Source: Cohaesibacter intestini (lineage in GTDB: Bacteria; Pseudomonadota; Alphaproteobacteria; Rhizobiales; Cohaesibacteraceae). From it: 64,000 bases of DNA. The DNA lies in the NCBI RefSeq assembly GCF_003324485.1, contig NZ_QODK01000001.1, positions 1-64,000 on the forward strand, given 5' to 3'. Shown piece by piece: positions 14,878-23,144 of the stretch. The notes under the pieces were generated by a model. It saw nothing but the letters and a program-made list of their open reading frames with translations. It was not told the DNA's origin and searched no databases. Made by a program: the position numbers and the translations under genes. Position 1 is the first letter of the stretch. The number at the start of each line of letters is the position of its first letter.

Positions 14878-15306
14878 ATGGAACCGAGACTTTCAATTGT
14901 CACGTTGGGCGTGGATGATCTTCAGCGCGCGGTCGCCTTTTATCGCGACGGGCTGGGCTGGGAAACGGGTTACAAGCCAGAGGACGGCATTGCCTTTTTC
15001 AAGACAGCCGGGACGGTTTTTGCGCTCTATCCGATCGACAAAATGGCAGAGGAACTGCCCGACCCTGATTTCAAACCCAAAGCGGGGGCCTGTGGCATCG
15101 TGTTGGCGCATAATTGCCGCGAGCGAGCTGAGGTGGATGGCGTGCTGACGCTGGCAGAGACAGCAGGCGGCAGCATCAAGAAACCGGCGCAGGATACCTT
15201 TTGGGGTGGTTATTCAGGTCATTTTGCCGATCCGGATGGCTACTTGTGGGAAATCGCTCATGGGGCTTTCCCGATTGGCGACGATGGGCATTTGATCCTG
15301 CCGTAA
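14878..15306 (+). CDS. VOC family (glyoxalase/bleomycin-resistance fold) protein
   Basis: A protein of 142 aa with a ribosome site (GAGGGA). Two beta-alpha-beta-beta-beta modules are visible. The start S-I-V-T-L-G-V-D-D-L … F-Y-R-D-G-L-G-W and the end G-H-F-A-D-P-D-G-Y-L-W-E-I are the standard module signatures. The terminal Glu of W-E-I is a usual metal ligand. The reaction cannot be deduced; VOC members include glyoxalases, dioxygenases and thiol transferases. Confidence 0.85.
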   Translation: MEPRLSIVTLGVDDLQRAVAFYRDGLGWETGYKPEDGIAFFKTAGTVFALYPIDKMAEELPDPDFKPKAGACGIVLAHNCRERAEVDGVLTLAETAGGSIKKPAQDTFWGGYSGHFADPDGYLWEIAHGAFPIGDDGHLILP

Positions 15307-15310
15307 GGGA

Positions 15311-15901
15311 TCAGGCCCCTTTGGCTTGACAGCCGCAGGCTTGTTTTTTGCCGGACACTTTGTCAGCCCCTTTGCCAGATGCCTCACCTGCCACTGGCTT
15401 TTGTTGGCAATCATCGGCCCACAGGGCTGCGGTTTCGATCCGCAAATAGATGAGTAGATCATACAAAGCCTGCGGGCTGTAGGTATGCGGGTTCGGGATC
15501 CCGATCAGCGCCGCGCAGAATTCCGAGCAGAACCAGCGGCTTTCAGAATGGCGATTGAGAGAGAAGACATGGCTGAGCAGGATGCCGGGATAATCATAGC
15601 GCGCGCCGGCAGATTCTGTCAGCAAGCGATCCGCCCGTTCGGGATCAAAGAAACATAGGGGCAGATGAACCAGATCCCAATGGTCCGGATGCAAGTACAC
15701 GTCCTTGGACCGAACGCCTCCATCTCGCGAGGAGGAGGAATGACACAGCACCGTTTGCTCCAACTCCGCAAGGGAGAAGATCACTTCGCAGTGGGAATAG
15801 TGCGATCTGGTCGACCAACGAACGAGTTTGTTCTGAAAATCGCCCCGCGCCTTGTAAAAGGCGAAGGTCAAACCATCGATTGCACAGTGAGAAAGCTTCA
15901 T
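15311..15901 (-). CDS. YiiX-like permuted papain-fold (C92) peptidase/amidase
   Basis: A protein of 196 aa. The layout is permuted NlpC/P60: H37 in S-H-Y-S-H-C-E-V comes first, and the likely nucleophile Cys125 in R-W-F-C-S-E-F-C-A follows. An R-Y-D-Y-P-G motif precedes it, as in YiiX/YaeF proteins. The basic C-terminal tail carries a C-G-C motif (K-Q-A-C-G-C-Q), which may bind metal. There is no signal peptide. The ATG overlaps the stop of the phosphatidyltransferase gene (ATGA). A hydrolase acting on lipid or peptide amide bonds is a family-level inference. Confidence 0.65.
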   Translation of the reverse strand: MKLSHCAIDGLTFAFYKARGDFQNKLVRWSTRSHYSHCEVIFSLAELEQTVLCHSSSSRDGGVRSKDVYLHPDHWDLVHLPLCFFDPERADRLLTESAGARYDYPGILLSHVFSLNRHSESRWFCSEFCAALIGIPNPHTYSPQALYDLLIYLRIETAALWADDCQQKPVAGEASGKGADKVSGKKQACGCQAKGA

Positions 15902-16548
15902 GTCCGGGACGTATCCTCGTCTGACAGATCATCATGGCTGAACACTCTGGTCGCCAGCACGATCCGCGAAATGGTGGTGATAGCAGTAACGCCAGCAAAG
16001 ACATAGGCGATCAGAGCGAAATGGTCGGGGAAAATACAAAAGGCGGCGAAAACAGCGAATGTTTCACCGGCCTCTGCCAATCCACCTGTGAAGTAGAGCG
16101 ACTTGGATCCATGGCTTTCGGTGCTGATCTGGCGCTTCTCGGCCATGATCGCATAGGCCAGAAAACTTGCCCCGTTGGCATAGAAAGCCATTAGCAAAAC
16201 GGCCGCCGGCAGGGCATTGTCTTCCGGACGCGCGAAGGCAAAGGACAGCGGGATGAGGCCGTAGAATATAAAGTCGAAGACAATGTCGAGATAGCCGCCC
16301 AGATCGGTTTTGCGGCTGGCGCGGGCCACCGCACCGTCAAGACCATCCATAACCCGACTGACCAGCAACACCGACAAACCCAGCCAGTAGGCCTCCATGA
16401 CAATCGCAACTCCCGCCAGGACCCCCAGCAGCAAACCAAGACTGGTGATCTGGTTGGCCGTGATGCCGTTTCGGGCAATCCATCGTCCGGTTTCATTCAT
16501 CGGTGGATCGATGAAGCGGCGCAGGCGGGCGTCAAACATAATCGTCAC
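15898..16548 (-). CDS. CDP-alcohol phosphatidyltransferase family protein
   Basis: A membrane enzyme of 216 aa with about six hydrophobic segments. The signature D-x2-D-G-x2-A-R … G-x3-D-x3-D lies at about residues 68-92 (four catalytic/metal-binding Asp). Family members join a CDP-linked donor such as CDP-diacylglycerol to an alcohol acceptor in phospholipid synthesis. Neither acceptor nor donor can be named from sequence. Its coupling to a C92-like hydrolase gene suggests a lipid or envelope context. Confidence 0.85.
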   Translation of the reverse strand: MTIMFDARLRRFIDPPMNETGRWIARNGITANQITSLGLLLGVLAGVAIVMEAYWLGLSVLLVSRVMDGLDGAVARASRKTDLGGYLDIVFDFIFYGLIPLSFAFARPEDNALPAAVLLMAFYANGASFLAYAIMAEKRQISTESHGSKSLYFTGGLAEAGETFAVFAAFCIFPDHFALIAYVFAGVTAITTISRIVLATRVFSHDDLSDEDTSRT

Positions 16549-16779
16549 TTTCCATGCAGCTCAGTCTTGGGGCGCTTGTGTCTCGTGGACTGAACCAAGG
16601 GCCAGTCCGGGGGCTTTGTCATTCATAAGGGGCTTGGCCAACCAAATTGCCATGCACATTTGATAACTTTTTCGCTAGAAACACTTGAAGTCCATTGGTT
16701 TCTCTGTCTTGACTCGACGGGAAATCATGGCGACCAAATGATGGGCAGACCGTCAGGCGACCGCTCCCGAGGATAAAGC

Positions 16780-17178
16780 GTGTATACCTATAAAGCGATA
16801 ACAGATTCGGTGCAGGTGATGGTTGAAACGGAATATCAGCCCCACCGCTCTTCACCGCAAAAAGGCCACCATGTCTGGGCCTATCACATCGAAATCAGCA
16901 ATCTGGGACAGAGCGATGTCCAGTTGCGGTCACGCTATTGGCGAATCATCGACGGGCAAGGCCGCCTTCAGGAAGTGCGCGGCCGTGGGGTCGTCGGCGA
17001 AGAACCGCTGATCGAGGCAGGCGATTCTTACTCCTACAGCTCTCAATGTCCGCTCGACAGCGAGTCCGGTATCATGTCGGGACATTTTCAGATGGAAGCA
17101 GAGGATGGTTCGCTGTTTGAGGTGATCATCCCGTCCTTTTCGCTTGATATCCCGAACCGAAGCATCACACTGAACTGA
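16780..17178 (+). CDS. apaG: ApaG (Co2+/Mg2+ efflux-linked) protein
   Basis: A protein of 132 aa with the single FnIII-like ApaG/DUF525 domain: H-V-W-A-Y-H-I-E-I-S-N-L-G, then L-R-S-R-Y-W-R-I-I-D-G and the closing G-x-M-x-G-x-F. The start is a GTG with AGGA 6 nt upstream. ApaG mutants show cobalt and magnesium phenotypes, and the domain also occurs in F-box proteins; its biochemical role is unsettled. It sits 69 nt ahead of trkH. Confidence 0.92.
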   Translation: MYTYKAITDSVQVMVETEYQPHRSSPQKGHHVWAYHIEISNLGQSDVQLRSRYWRIIDGQGRLQEVRGRGVVGEEPLIEAGDSYSYSSQCPLDSESGIMSGHFQMEAEDGSLFEVIIPSFSLDIPNRSITLN

Positions 17179-17247
17179 CCCTGTCCACATGGCCCTTCGC
17201 GGCCAGCTGTGACAAGATTGTCTCTTTGAGGAAGGCACTGCTCCCAG

Positions 17248-18699
17248 ATGTTGCTCGATGTAAGGCCTGTCTTGCTGGTGATCGGCGCACTGCTTTCCGT
17301 GCTGGGAGCAGCCATGTTCCTGCCCGCCCTCGTCGATTTCGCCATTGGCGACCCGCAATGGCGGGTGTTTGCCACCTCAGGCGCAATCACGGTCTTTGTC
17401 GGCGGCGGGCTTTGGCTGGCAACGCGGAGTGGCAAGGTGGACTTCACCCTCCGGCAGGCCTTTGTGATGACGGTCCTGTCCTGGTTTTCTCTGGCGGCCT
17501 TTGGGGCCTTGCCGCTTCTATGGTCAGGAGCCGCCCCAAGCTATACGGATGCCTTCTTTGAAAGCATGTCGGGAATCACCACCACCGGTTCGACCGTCCT
17601 GTCAGGCCTTGACCAAATGCAGGCAGGCGTTCTGCTCTGGCGGGGCATTCTGCAATGGCTTGGCGGGTTGGGTGTGATCGTTATGGCAATTGCCGTCCTG
17701 CCGATGTTGCAGGTGGGTGGCATGCAGCTGTTTCAGGCAGAGGCCTTCAGCACAGCGGAGAAGATCCTGCCGCGGGCGACGCAGATTTCGGCTGGACTGA
17801 CGGCTCTTTACATCGTCTTTACCGCGCTTTGCAGCATTCTGTATCACGCTGCCGGGATGGATGCGCTGGATGCGGTCGTCCATGGTATGACAACGGTCGC
17901 CACAGGCGGCTTGTCCTCGCACGATTCCTCCATCGGTCATTATGGCAGTGCCCAGATCGAAATCATCGCCATCATCTTCATGATCATCGGCTCCCTGCCC
18001 TTCATTCTGTATATTCAGGCACTGCGCGGCCACAGCAGGCGCCTGTTTTCGGATTCCGAAGTGTTGACCTTTTTCGGTCTGCTGGCTTTTTTCACCTCGA
18101 TCGCGGCCTTCTATGCCATCGAGTCCGGCCTGTTTCAGGGCGGCGAAGCCTTGCGCCATGCAGCCTTCAATGTGGTCTCGATCATGACCGGCACCGGATA
18201 TGCCTCGACCGATTATCAGGCATGGGGGCCGTTCACCATCGCCTTTTTCTTCTTCATCATGTTTATCGGCGGCTGTCAGGGATCAACGGCTTGCGGCCTC
18301 AAGATTTTCCGGTTGCAGGTGATGTTTCAGGTGATCAAGCAGCATATCAACCGGATCGTCTTCCCCAATGGCGTTTTCGTCAAGCGCTATGGCGGCTATC
18401 CGCTTGATGACAGTGTCTCGGTCGCGGTGATGAGCTTCTTCTTCCTTTATGTTCTGAGTTTTCTGGTGCTCGGCATATTGCTACAACTCACCGGTCTGGA
18501 TTTTGTCACCGCCCTGTCGGGGGCAGGCACGGCCATTGCCAATGTCGGGCCAGGTGTCGGCCATATCATCGGTCCGGCAGGCAATTTCCAGCCGCTCAAT
18601 GATGTTGCAAAATGGTTGCTTTCTTTTGGCATGTTGTTGGGGCGCCTCGAATTGCTAACCGTACTGGTGCTGTTTCTGCCACGCTTCTGGATGGATTGA
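17248..18699 (+). CDS. trkH: Trk potassium uptake protein TrkH
   Basis: A membrane protein of 483 aa built of four M1-P-M2 repeats. The four filter loops are recognisable: T-T-T-G-S-T (about 110), T-V-A-T-G-G (about 218), I-M-T-G-T-G-Y (about 312) and I-A-N-V-G-P-G (about 431). Each Gly contributes to the K+ pore. It works with the cytoplasmic regulator TrkA, not in this window. It lies 7 nt ahead of phoR, so potassium uptake and the phosphate sensor are probably co-transcribed. Confidence 0.93.
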   Translation: MLLDVRPVLLVIGALLSVLGAAMFLPALVDFAIGDPQWRVFATSGAITVFVGGGLWLATRSGKVDFTLRQAFVMTVLSWFSLAAFGALPLLWSGAAPSYTDAFFESMSGITTTGSTVLSGLDQMQAGVLLWRGILQWLGGLGVIVMAIAVLPMLQVGGMQLFQAEAFSTAEKILPRATQISAGLTALYIVFTALCSILYHAAGMDALDAVVHGMTTVATGGLSSHDSSIGHYGSAQIEIIAIIFMIIGSLPFILYIQALRGHSRRLFSDSEVLTFFGLLAFFTSIAAFYAIESGLFQGGEALRHAAFNVVSIMTGTGYASTDYQAWGPFTIAFFFFIMFIGGCQGSTACGLKIFRLQVMFQVIKQHINRIVFPNGVFVKRYGGYPLDDSVSVAVMSFFFLYVLSFLVLGILLQLTGLDFVTALSGAGTAIANVGPGVGHIIGPAGNFQPLNDVAKWLLSFGMLLGRLELLTVLVLFLPRFWMD

Positions 18700-18705
18700 A
18701 CGAGA

Positions 18706-20046
18706 ATGACCCCTGAGAAAAGAAGACTGACGCCGGATGATGCTGCCGCCAATGGCTATATTCTGGATAGCGGTCCCCTGAACCGGTTGGCGCACGCTCG
18801 CTGGACCTTGGTGGTTGCGGCCATAGGCCTGTTGTGGCTGCATCTTCAGGACCAGATCCAGCTTCTCCATGTCGCGCTTGTCATGGGCGCTGTGGTCTTG
18901 GCAACCATGATCCTGCCGCGACGCCCCAAGGTGACGAGGCTAAAGGTGCGAGCCGAAGCACGCCGCCTGACCATGATGCCGGACATTCACATGCGCAAGC
19001 TGGCGGCTGCACTGCCGGACCCTTGCTTCATTCTTGACCGGCGCGGCATCGTGCGGTTCACCAATCAGGCTGGCTCGACCATCTTCGGCAATGTCAAGGA
19101 AGGGGACCCCCTGTCCTTTCGCATCCGCCAGCCGGACATGCTGGCGGCGCTGGATCATGTGCTGGATGGCGGGCAGATGCAGAAGGTGGAATATTCCCTT
19201 AAAGACCACAGCGAGCGGCTTTACGAGGCTTGGGTGACGCCGATCCATCTGTCCGGCGACCAGCCAGCCGGGGAAAGCCCGGACTTTATCTTGATGTTGT
19301 TGCATGATCAGACCGAGCAGAAGAATATCGAGCGGATGCGGGCCGACTTCGTGGCCAATGCCAGCCATGAATTGCGCACGCCTTTGGCGTCTGTCATTGG
19401 CTTCATCGAAACCTTGCAAGGGCCTGCCAGTGGCGACAAGGTGGCAACCGAGCGCTTTCTGGGCATCATGCTCGATCAGGCCGAACGGATGTCACGGCTG
19501 ATCTCGGATCTGTTGTCCCTGTCGCGGATTGAAATGAAAGCCCATGTTCAGCCTGACACGCGGGTGGATCTGAGCAAAATCGTGCGCCATGTGGCCGACG
19601 CCCTGACCCCGCTCTCCAAGGAGTATGATGTTGCCATCACCCCCTGTGACTGTTCTGTCAATCGCTGGGTGTCGGGGGACCGGGACGAATTGGTTCAGGT
19701 GTTTGAAAATCTGGTCTCAAATGCCCTCAAATATGGTCAGAGCGGTAAGCGCGTTGAAATTCTCTGCAACCTTCTGGATGATCCAGCCGACGGGAAATCC
19801 TATTATTCGGTGAAAATCAGAGACTTCGGCCCCGGAATCCCGGCAGAGCATTTGCCACGCCTGACCGAGCGTTTCTATCGCATTGATGTTGCCTCATCGC
19901 GTGAGCAAAAGGGCACTGGTCTGGGGTTGGCGATCGTCAAACATATTTTGACTCGCCATCGTGGCAAGTTGTTGATTGAGAGCAAGGCAGGGGAAGGTGC
20001 GACCTTTGACGTGCGACTCCCTGTCACAGAGATTGACACTTTGTGA
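18706..20046 (+). CDS. phoR: Phosphate regulon sensor histidine kinase PhoR
   Basis: A protein of 446 aa. Two N-terminal membrane segments (about 33-48 and 52-71) are followed by a PAS domain (about 97-205), the HisKA dimerisation helix with N-A-S-H-E-L-R-T-P-L (phospho-acceptor His221), and a HATPase domain with the N box (F-E-N-L-V-S-N-A-L-K-Y), G1 (D-F-G-P-G-I) and G2 (G-T-G-L-G-L-A) boxes. It phosphorylates PhoB when PstSCAB/PhoU report low phosphate. Its position ahead of pstSCAB-phoU-phoB fixes the identity. The Pho box begins 50 nt after its stop. Confidence 0.93.
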   Translation: MTPEKRRLTPDDAAANGYILDSGPLNRLAHARWTLVVAAIGLLWLHLQDQIQLLHVALVMGAVVLATMILPRRPKVTRLKVRAEARRLTMMPDIHMRKLAAALPDPCFILDRRGIVRFTNQAGSTIFGNVKEGDPLSFRIRQPDMLAALDHVLDGGQMQKVEYSLKDHSERLYEAWVTPIHLSGDQPAGESPDFILMLLHDQTEQKNIERMRADFVANASHELRTPLASVIGFIETLQGPASGDKVATERFLGIMLDQAERMSRLISDLLSLSRIEMKAHVQPDTRVDLSKIVRHVADALTPLSKEYDVAITPCDCSVNRWVSGDRDELVQVFENLVSNALKYGQSGKRVEILCNLLDDPADGKSYYSVKIRDFGPGIPAEHLPRLTERFYRIDVASSREQKGTGLGLAIVKHILTRHRGKLLIESKAGEGATFDVRLPVTEIDTL

Positions 20047-20095
20047 CAGTAAAATGACTATCCAAAAAATTCTCCAACAAATACAGACTCTTAAA

Positions 20096-20128
20096 TTGTC
20101 ATAATACTGAAATATAAGTGTCATATAC
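20096..20128 (+). promoter_or_regulatory. Pho box: three 11-bp repeats upstream of pstS
   Basis: TTGTCAT at 20096, CTGAAAT at 20107 and GTGTCAT at 20118 are spaced exactly 11 bp, each followed by an AT-rich 4-nt spacer. This matches the PhoB binding consensus CTGTCAT-N4-CTGTCAT, with a weaker middle unit. PhoB encoded at 26264 would activate the pst operon from here under phosphate limitation. Confidence 0.85.
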
Positions 20129-20290
20129 CCATCACATCCGAGCGATAGGGTCCGCCTGTCTCGAGCGATTGACGGCTTTTGCGAGCGCACATTTCGTGCC
20201 CGATGCCAAGACGCCCGTACCTATCAAGAACGGTCATGTTGGGTCATAGAAGACCTGTCCGTTCAAAAAACTGACTTATGGAGAGGTCAC

Positions 20291-21331
20291 GTGAAATTTG
20301 CTTCTTTTGCTAGTGTAGCTGCTCTTGCTGCAACCACCATTCTCGCCGGCACCGCTGCTCAGGCCCGCGATCAGGTTCAGGTTGCCGGTTCTTCCACCGT
20401 TCTTCCTTACGCAACCATCGTTGCTGAATCCTTCGGTGAAAACTACCCAGACTTCAAAACCCCAATCGTTGAATCTGGTGGCTCTTCCGCTGGCCTGAAA
20501 GAATTCTGTAAAGGCACCGGCCCAGAGACCATTGACGTTGCCAACGCTTCGCGCAAAATCAAAGATTCCGAAGTCAAGTCTTGCGGCGAAAATGGCGTCA
20601 AGGAAATCGTTGAAGTCAAAATCGGTTATGACGGCATTGTCTTCGCTTCTGACATCAATGGCGCTGACTTTGCATTCGAACCAATCCACTGGTTCAACGC
20701 TCTGGCACCAAAAACCGTTGTTGACGGCAAGCTGGTTGACAACCCGAACAACAAATGGTCCGAAATCGACGCTTCCTTCCCAGAGTGGGAAATCGCTGCT
20801 TACATCCCTGGTGAAAAGCACGGTACCCGTGAAGTGTTCGAAACCAAGGTTCTCGAAGCTGGCTGTAAAGCCGCTGGCGCTTTCGATCTGTACATGGCTT
20901 CCGGCCTGGACAAAAAAGCAGCTGCCAAAGAGTGCTTCAAGGTTCGTAAAGACGGCAAGTCTGTCGACATTGACGGCGACTATACCGAAACCCTTGCTCG
21001 CATCGACTCCAACAAAACCGGCATCGGCGTCTTCGGTCTTGCTTTCTACGAAAACAACACCGACAAGCTGAAAGTTGCGACCATGTCCGGTATCGCTCCA
21101 AACGCTGCCGTGATCGCTGATGGTACCTATCCTGTGTCCCGTCCTCTGTTCTTCTATGTCAAGAAAGCGCATCTGGGCGTCATTCCTGGCCTGAAAGAGT
21201 ATGTTGACTTCTTCATGTCCGACGACATGACCGGTGAAGGTTCTCCAACCGCTGAATATGGTCTGGTTCCTGCTCCTGCTTCCGAGCGTGATGCGATCCA
21301 CGCTGCGATCAAAGAAGGCAAAACCCTCTAA
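20291..21331 (+). CDS. pstS: Phosphate ABC transporter, periplasmic binding protein PstS
   Basis: A protein of 346 aa. A signal peptide (about 1-25, cleavage after A-Q-A) precedes a family-1 phosphate-binding domain. The phosphate site motifs V-A-G-S-S-T-V (about 31-37), E-S-G-G-S-S-A-G (about 62-69) and D-V-A-N-A-S-R-K-I (about 85) are present. It captures phosphate in the periplasm for PstCAB. Codon choice leans strongly to GCT, GTT and AAA, unlike its neighbours, as expected for a very highly expressed gene. The ribosome site GGAGAGG precedes the ATG; a Pho box lies upstream and a strong hairpin downstream. Confidence 0.96.
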   Translation: MKFASFASVAALAATTILAGTAAQARDQVQVAGSSTVLPYATIVAESFGENYPDFKTPIVESGGSSAGLKEFCKGTGPETIDVANASRKIKDSEVKSCGENGVKEIVEVKIGYDGIVFASDINGADFAFEPIHWFNALAPKTVVDGKLVDNPNNKWSEIDASFPEWEIAAYIPGEKHGTREVFETKVLEAGCKAAGAFDLYMASGLDKKAAAKECFKVRKDGKSVDIDGDYTETLARIDSNKTGIGVFGLAFYENNTDKLKVATMSGIAPNAAVIADGTYPVSRPLFFYVKKAHLGVIPGLKEYVDFFMSDDMTGEGSPTAEYGLVPAPASERDAIHAAIKEGKTL

Positions 21332-21344
21332 GGGTTGCCGTCTG

Positions 21345-21375
21345 GCCATGCGCGCGATGCGCGCATGGCTTTTTT
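21345..21375 (+). terminator. Strong hairpin-terminator between pstS and pstC
   Basis: The perfect 11-bp stem GCCATGCGCGC / GCGCGCATGGC (21345-21355 and 21359-21369, loop GAT) is followed by six T. It probably ends most transcripts after pstS, so that the binding protein is made in excess over the membrane components. Confidence 0.92.
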
Positions 21376-21593
21376 GTACCCAGATTTCAGCCGCTTCTTG
21401 CCATTCGGCTGAGCCTTCTGACAGGCGCTGGCAATCGACACCATGCCCGCCGTCAGGAACCTTCATTGAGGCGTTTTCCGGCCTTGGCCTGACATTCGTT
21501 GCGCGGGGGCAAACGCGAAACAGATGGGGCAGACCGGAGAAATCTCAGAGTTGAAACTGCGTCACTAACGCATTGTTCAAGGGACAGGTCGCT

Positions 21594-23144
21594 ATGAGCC
21601 CGCTTTGGCTTCTGGCTGCTATTTTTGTTTTCGCACTGGTGGGATCCTTTCTCGGGCGCAGCCGCGCCATAGCCAGCGTCGACGGAAATGTGTCAGCTCT
21701 CCATTCACGACCCGGATATTACGGTTCCTACGTTCTAATCTGGACTGCGCTCCCAGCTATCGTCTTCATGGTGGCTGTGATGATTGCTCAGCCGATTGTC
21801 AACAGTTCCGTGGTCGATACCGAATTGCGGACTGGCTACATGCAGGCCTGTTCCCATGCAATGGGCGGCATCGAAGGGGAACAGGACGCAGACCAGCCGA
21901 AAATCTGCTCTGACAAGGATGAGTATGAAGCCCACGATACCCGTCGGGCTCTGATGTTTGGCGTCGTCAGCAATGTCGCCGATGGCCTGACCTACCTGTC
22001 CGAACACGAACGGATCCAGCTGCGCAGTGGCCTGATTGCAGTGCGGCCAACCCTTGCAAAATATGGCGTCGCACTTGCAGAGAATGTCAACAAGACCGTT
22101 GTTCATACCGCCTATCGGTTGAATGAGGTCAAACAATTGACCAGCTATGTGATGTATGGCGGCATTGCGCTGTTGCTGTTTCTTGGTCTGTTTCTGTCCT
22201 ATCGTCGCATCCAGCCAGCCTTGCGGGCCCGCAATCTGGTTGAGGCCAATGTCAAGGTTGCCTTGATCCTGGCCTCATCGATTGCCATCCTTACCACGGT
22301 CGGCATCGTCTTCTCGATGCTGTTCGAGGCAATCCACTTCTTTGGCCATGTCAATCCGCTGGACTTCTTCTTCGGAACCTCTTGGGACCCTCGTTTCTCG
22401 TCAGTTGGCCGTCAGGTCGATTCAGAAGGCGGCACCTTTGGCCTCATTCCGCTGCTTTGGGGTACGCTTTATATTTCGATGGTCGCCCTACTGGTGGCTG
22501 TACCAATCGGTCTGTTCGCCGCCATCTACATGGCGGAATATGCCACCAAGCGGGTGCGGGCTACAGCCAAGCCTCTGCTGGAAATTCTGGCCGGTATCCC
22601 AACCATCGTTTACGGTTTCTTCGCTCTCGTGACGATAGGCCCATTCTTCCGCGATGCGGGTGCTTCGATCGGCCTGACCATCTCGGCCAACTCGGTGCTG
22701 ACGGCCGGTTTCGTGATGGGTATCATGCTGATCCCGTTCATCTCGTCCCTGTCGGACGACATCATCACCGCGGTGCCGCAGTCGCTGCGTGATGGATCGC
22801 TCGGTCTGGGCGCCACGCGATCGGAAACCATCAAGCGGGTGATCTTGCCTGCGGCCCTGCCGGGCATTGTCGGCTCGATCCTTCTGGCCGCCTCACGCGC
22901 CATCGGCGAGACGATGATCGTGGTGATGGCTGCGGGTATTGCCGCCAACCTGACCGCCAATCCGTTCGAAGCCGTGACCACGGTGACAGTAAAGATTGTC
23001 AGCCAGTTGACCGGTGACCTTGAATTCACCTCGCCGCAGACCCTTGTTGCCTTCGCTCTGGGGATCACCCTGTTCTGTATCACGCTAGGGCTCAACGTCT
23101 TTGCCTTGCACATCGTGCGCAAATATCGGGAGCAGTATGACTGA
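21594..23144 (+). CDS. pstC: Phosphate ABC transporter permease PstC
   Basis: A protein of 516 aa, longer than E. coli PstC (319 aa) because of an N-terminal membrane segment and a large extra periplasmic region (about 30-180), a form seen in alphaproteobacteria. The C-terminal 300 residues form the binding-protein-dependent permease domain with the EAA-type loop G-L-G-A-T-R-S-E-T-I-K-R (about 405-416). I start at the ATG at 21594 (GGGACAGG upstream); a TTG at 21573 is an alternative. The stop overlaps the pstA start (TGATG). Confidence 0.92.
   Translation: MSPLWLLAAIFVFALVGSFLGRSRAIASVDGNVSALHSRPGYYGSYVLIWTALPAIVFMVAVMIAQPIVNSSVVDTELRTGYMQACSHAMGGIEGEQDADQPKICSDKDEYEAHDTRRALMFGVVSNVADGLTYLSEHERIQLRSGLIAVRPTLAKYGVALAENVNKTVVHTAYRLNEVKQLTSYVMYGGIALLLFLGLFLSYRRIQPALRARNLVEANVKVALILASSIAILTTVGIVFSMLFEAIHFFGHVNPLDFFFGTSWDPRFSSVGRQVDSEGGTFGLIPLLWGTLYISMVALLVAVPIGLFAAIYMAEYATKRVRATAKPLLEILAGIPTIVYGFFALVTIGPFFRDAGASIGLTISANSVLTAGFVMGIMLIPFISSLSDDIITAVPQSLRDGSLGLGATRSETIKRVILPAALPGIVGSILLAASRAIGETMIVVMAAGIAANLTANPFEAVTTVTVKIVSQLTGDLEFTSPQTLVAFALGITLFCITLGLNVFALHIVRKYREQYD

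Noticed and set aside
20276-21466. 396-codon minus-strand open frame over pstS
   Set aside because: Antisense shadow; pstS is unambiguous and its unusual codon use keeps the reverse frame open.
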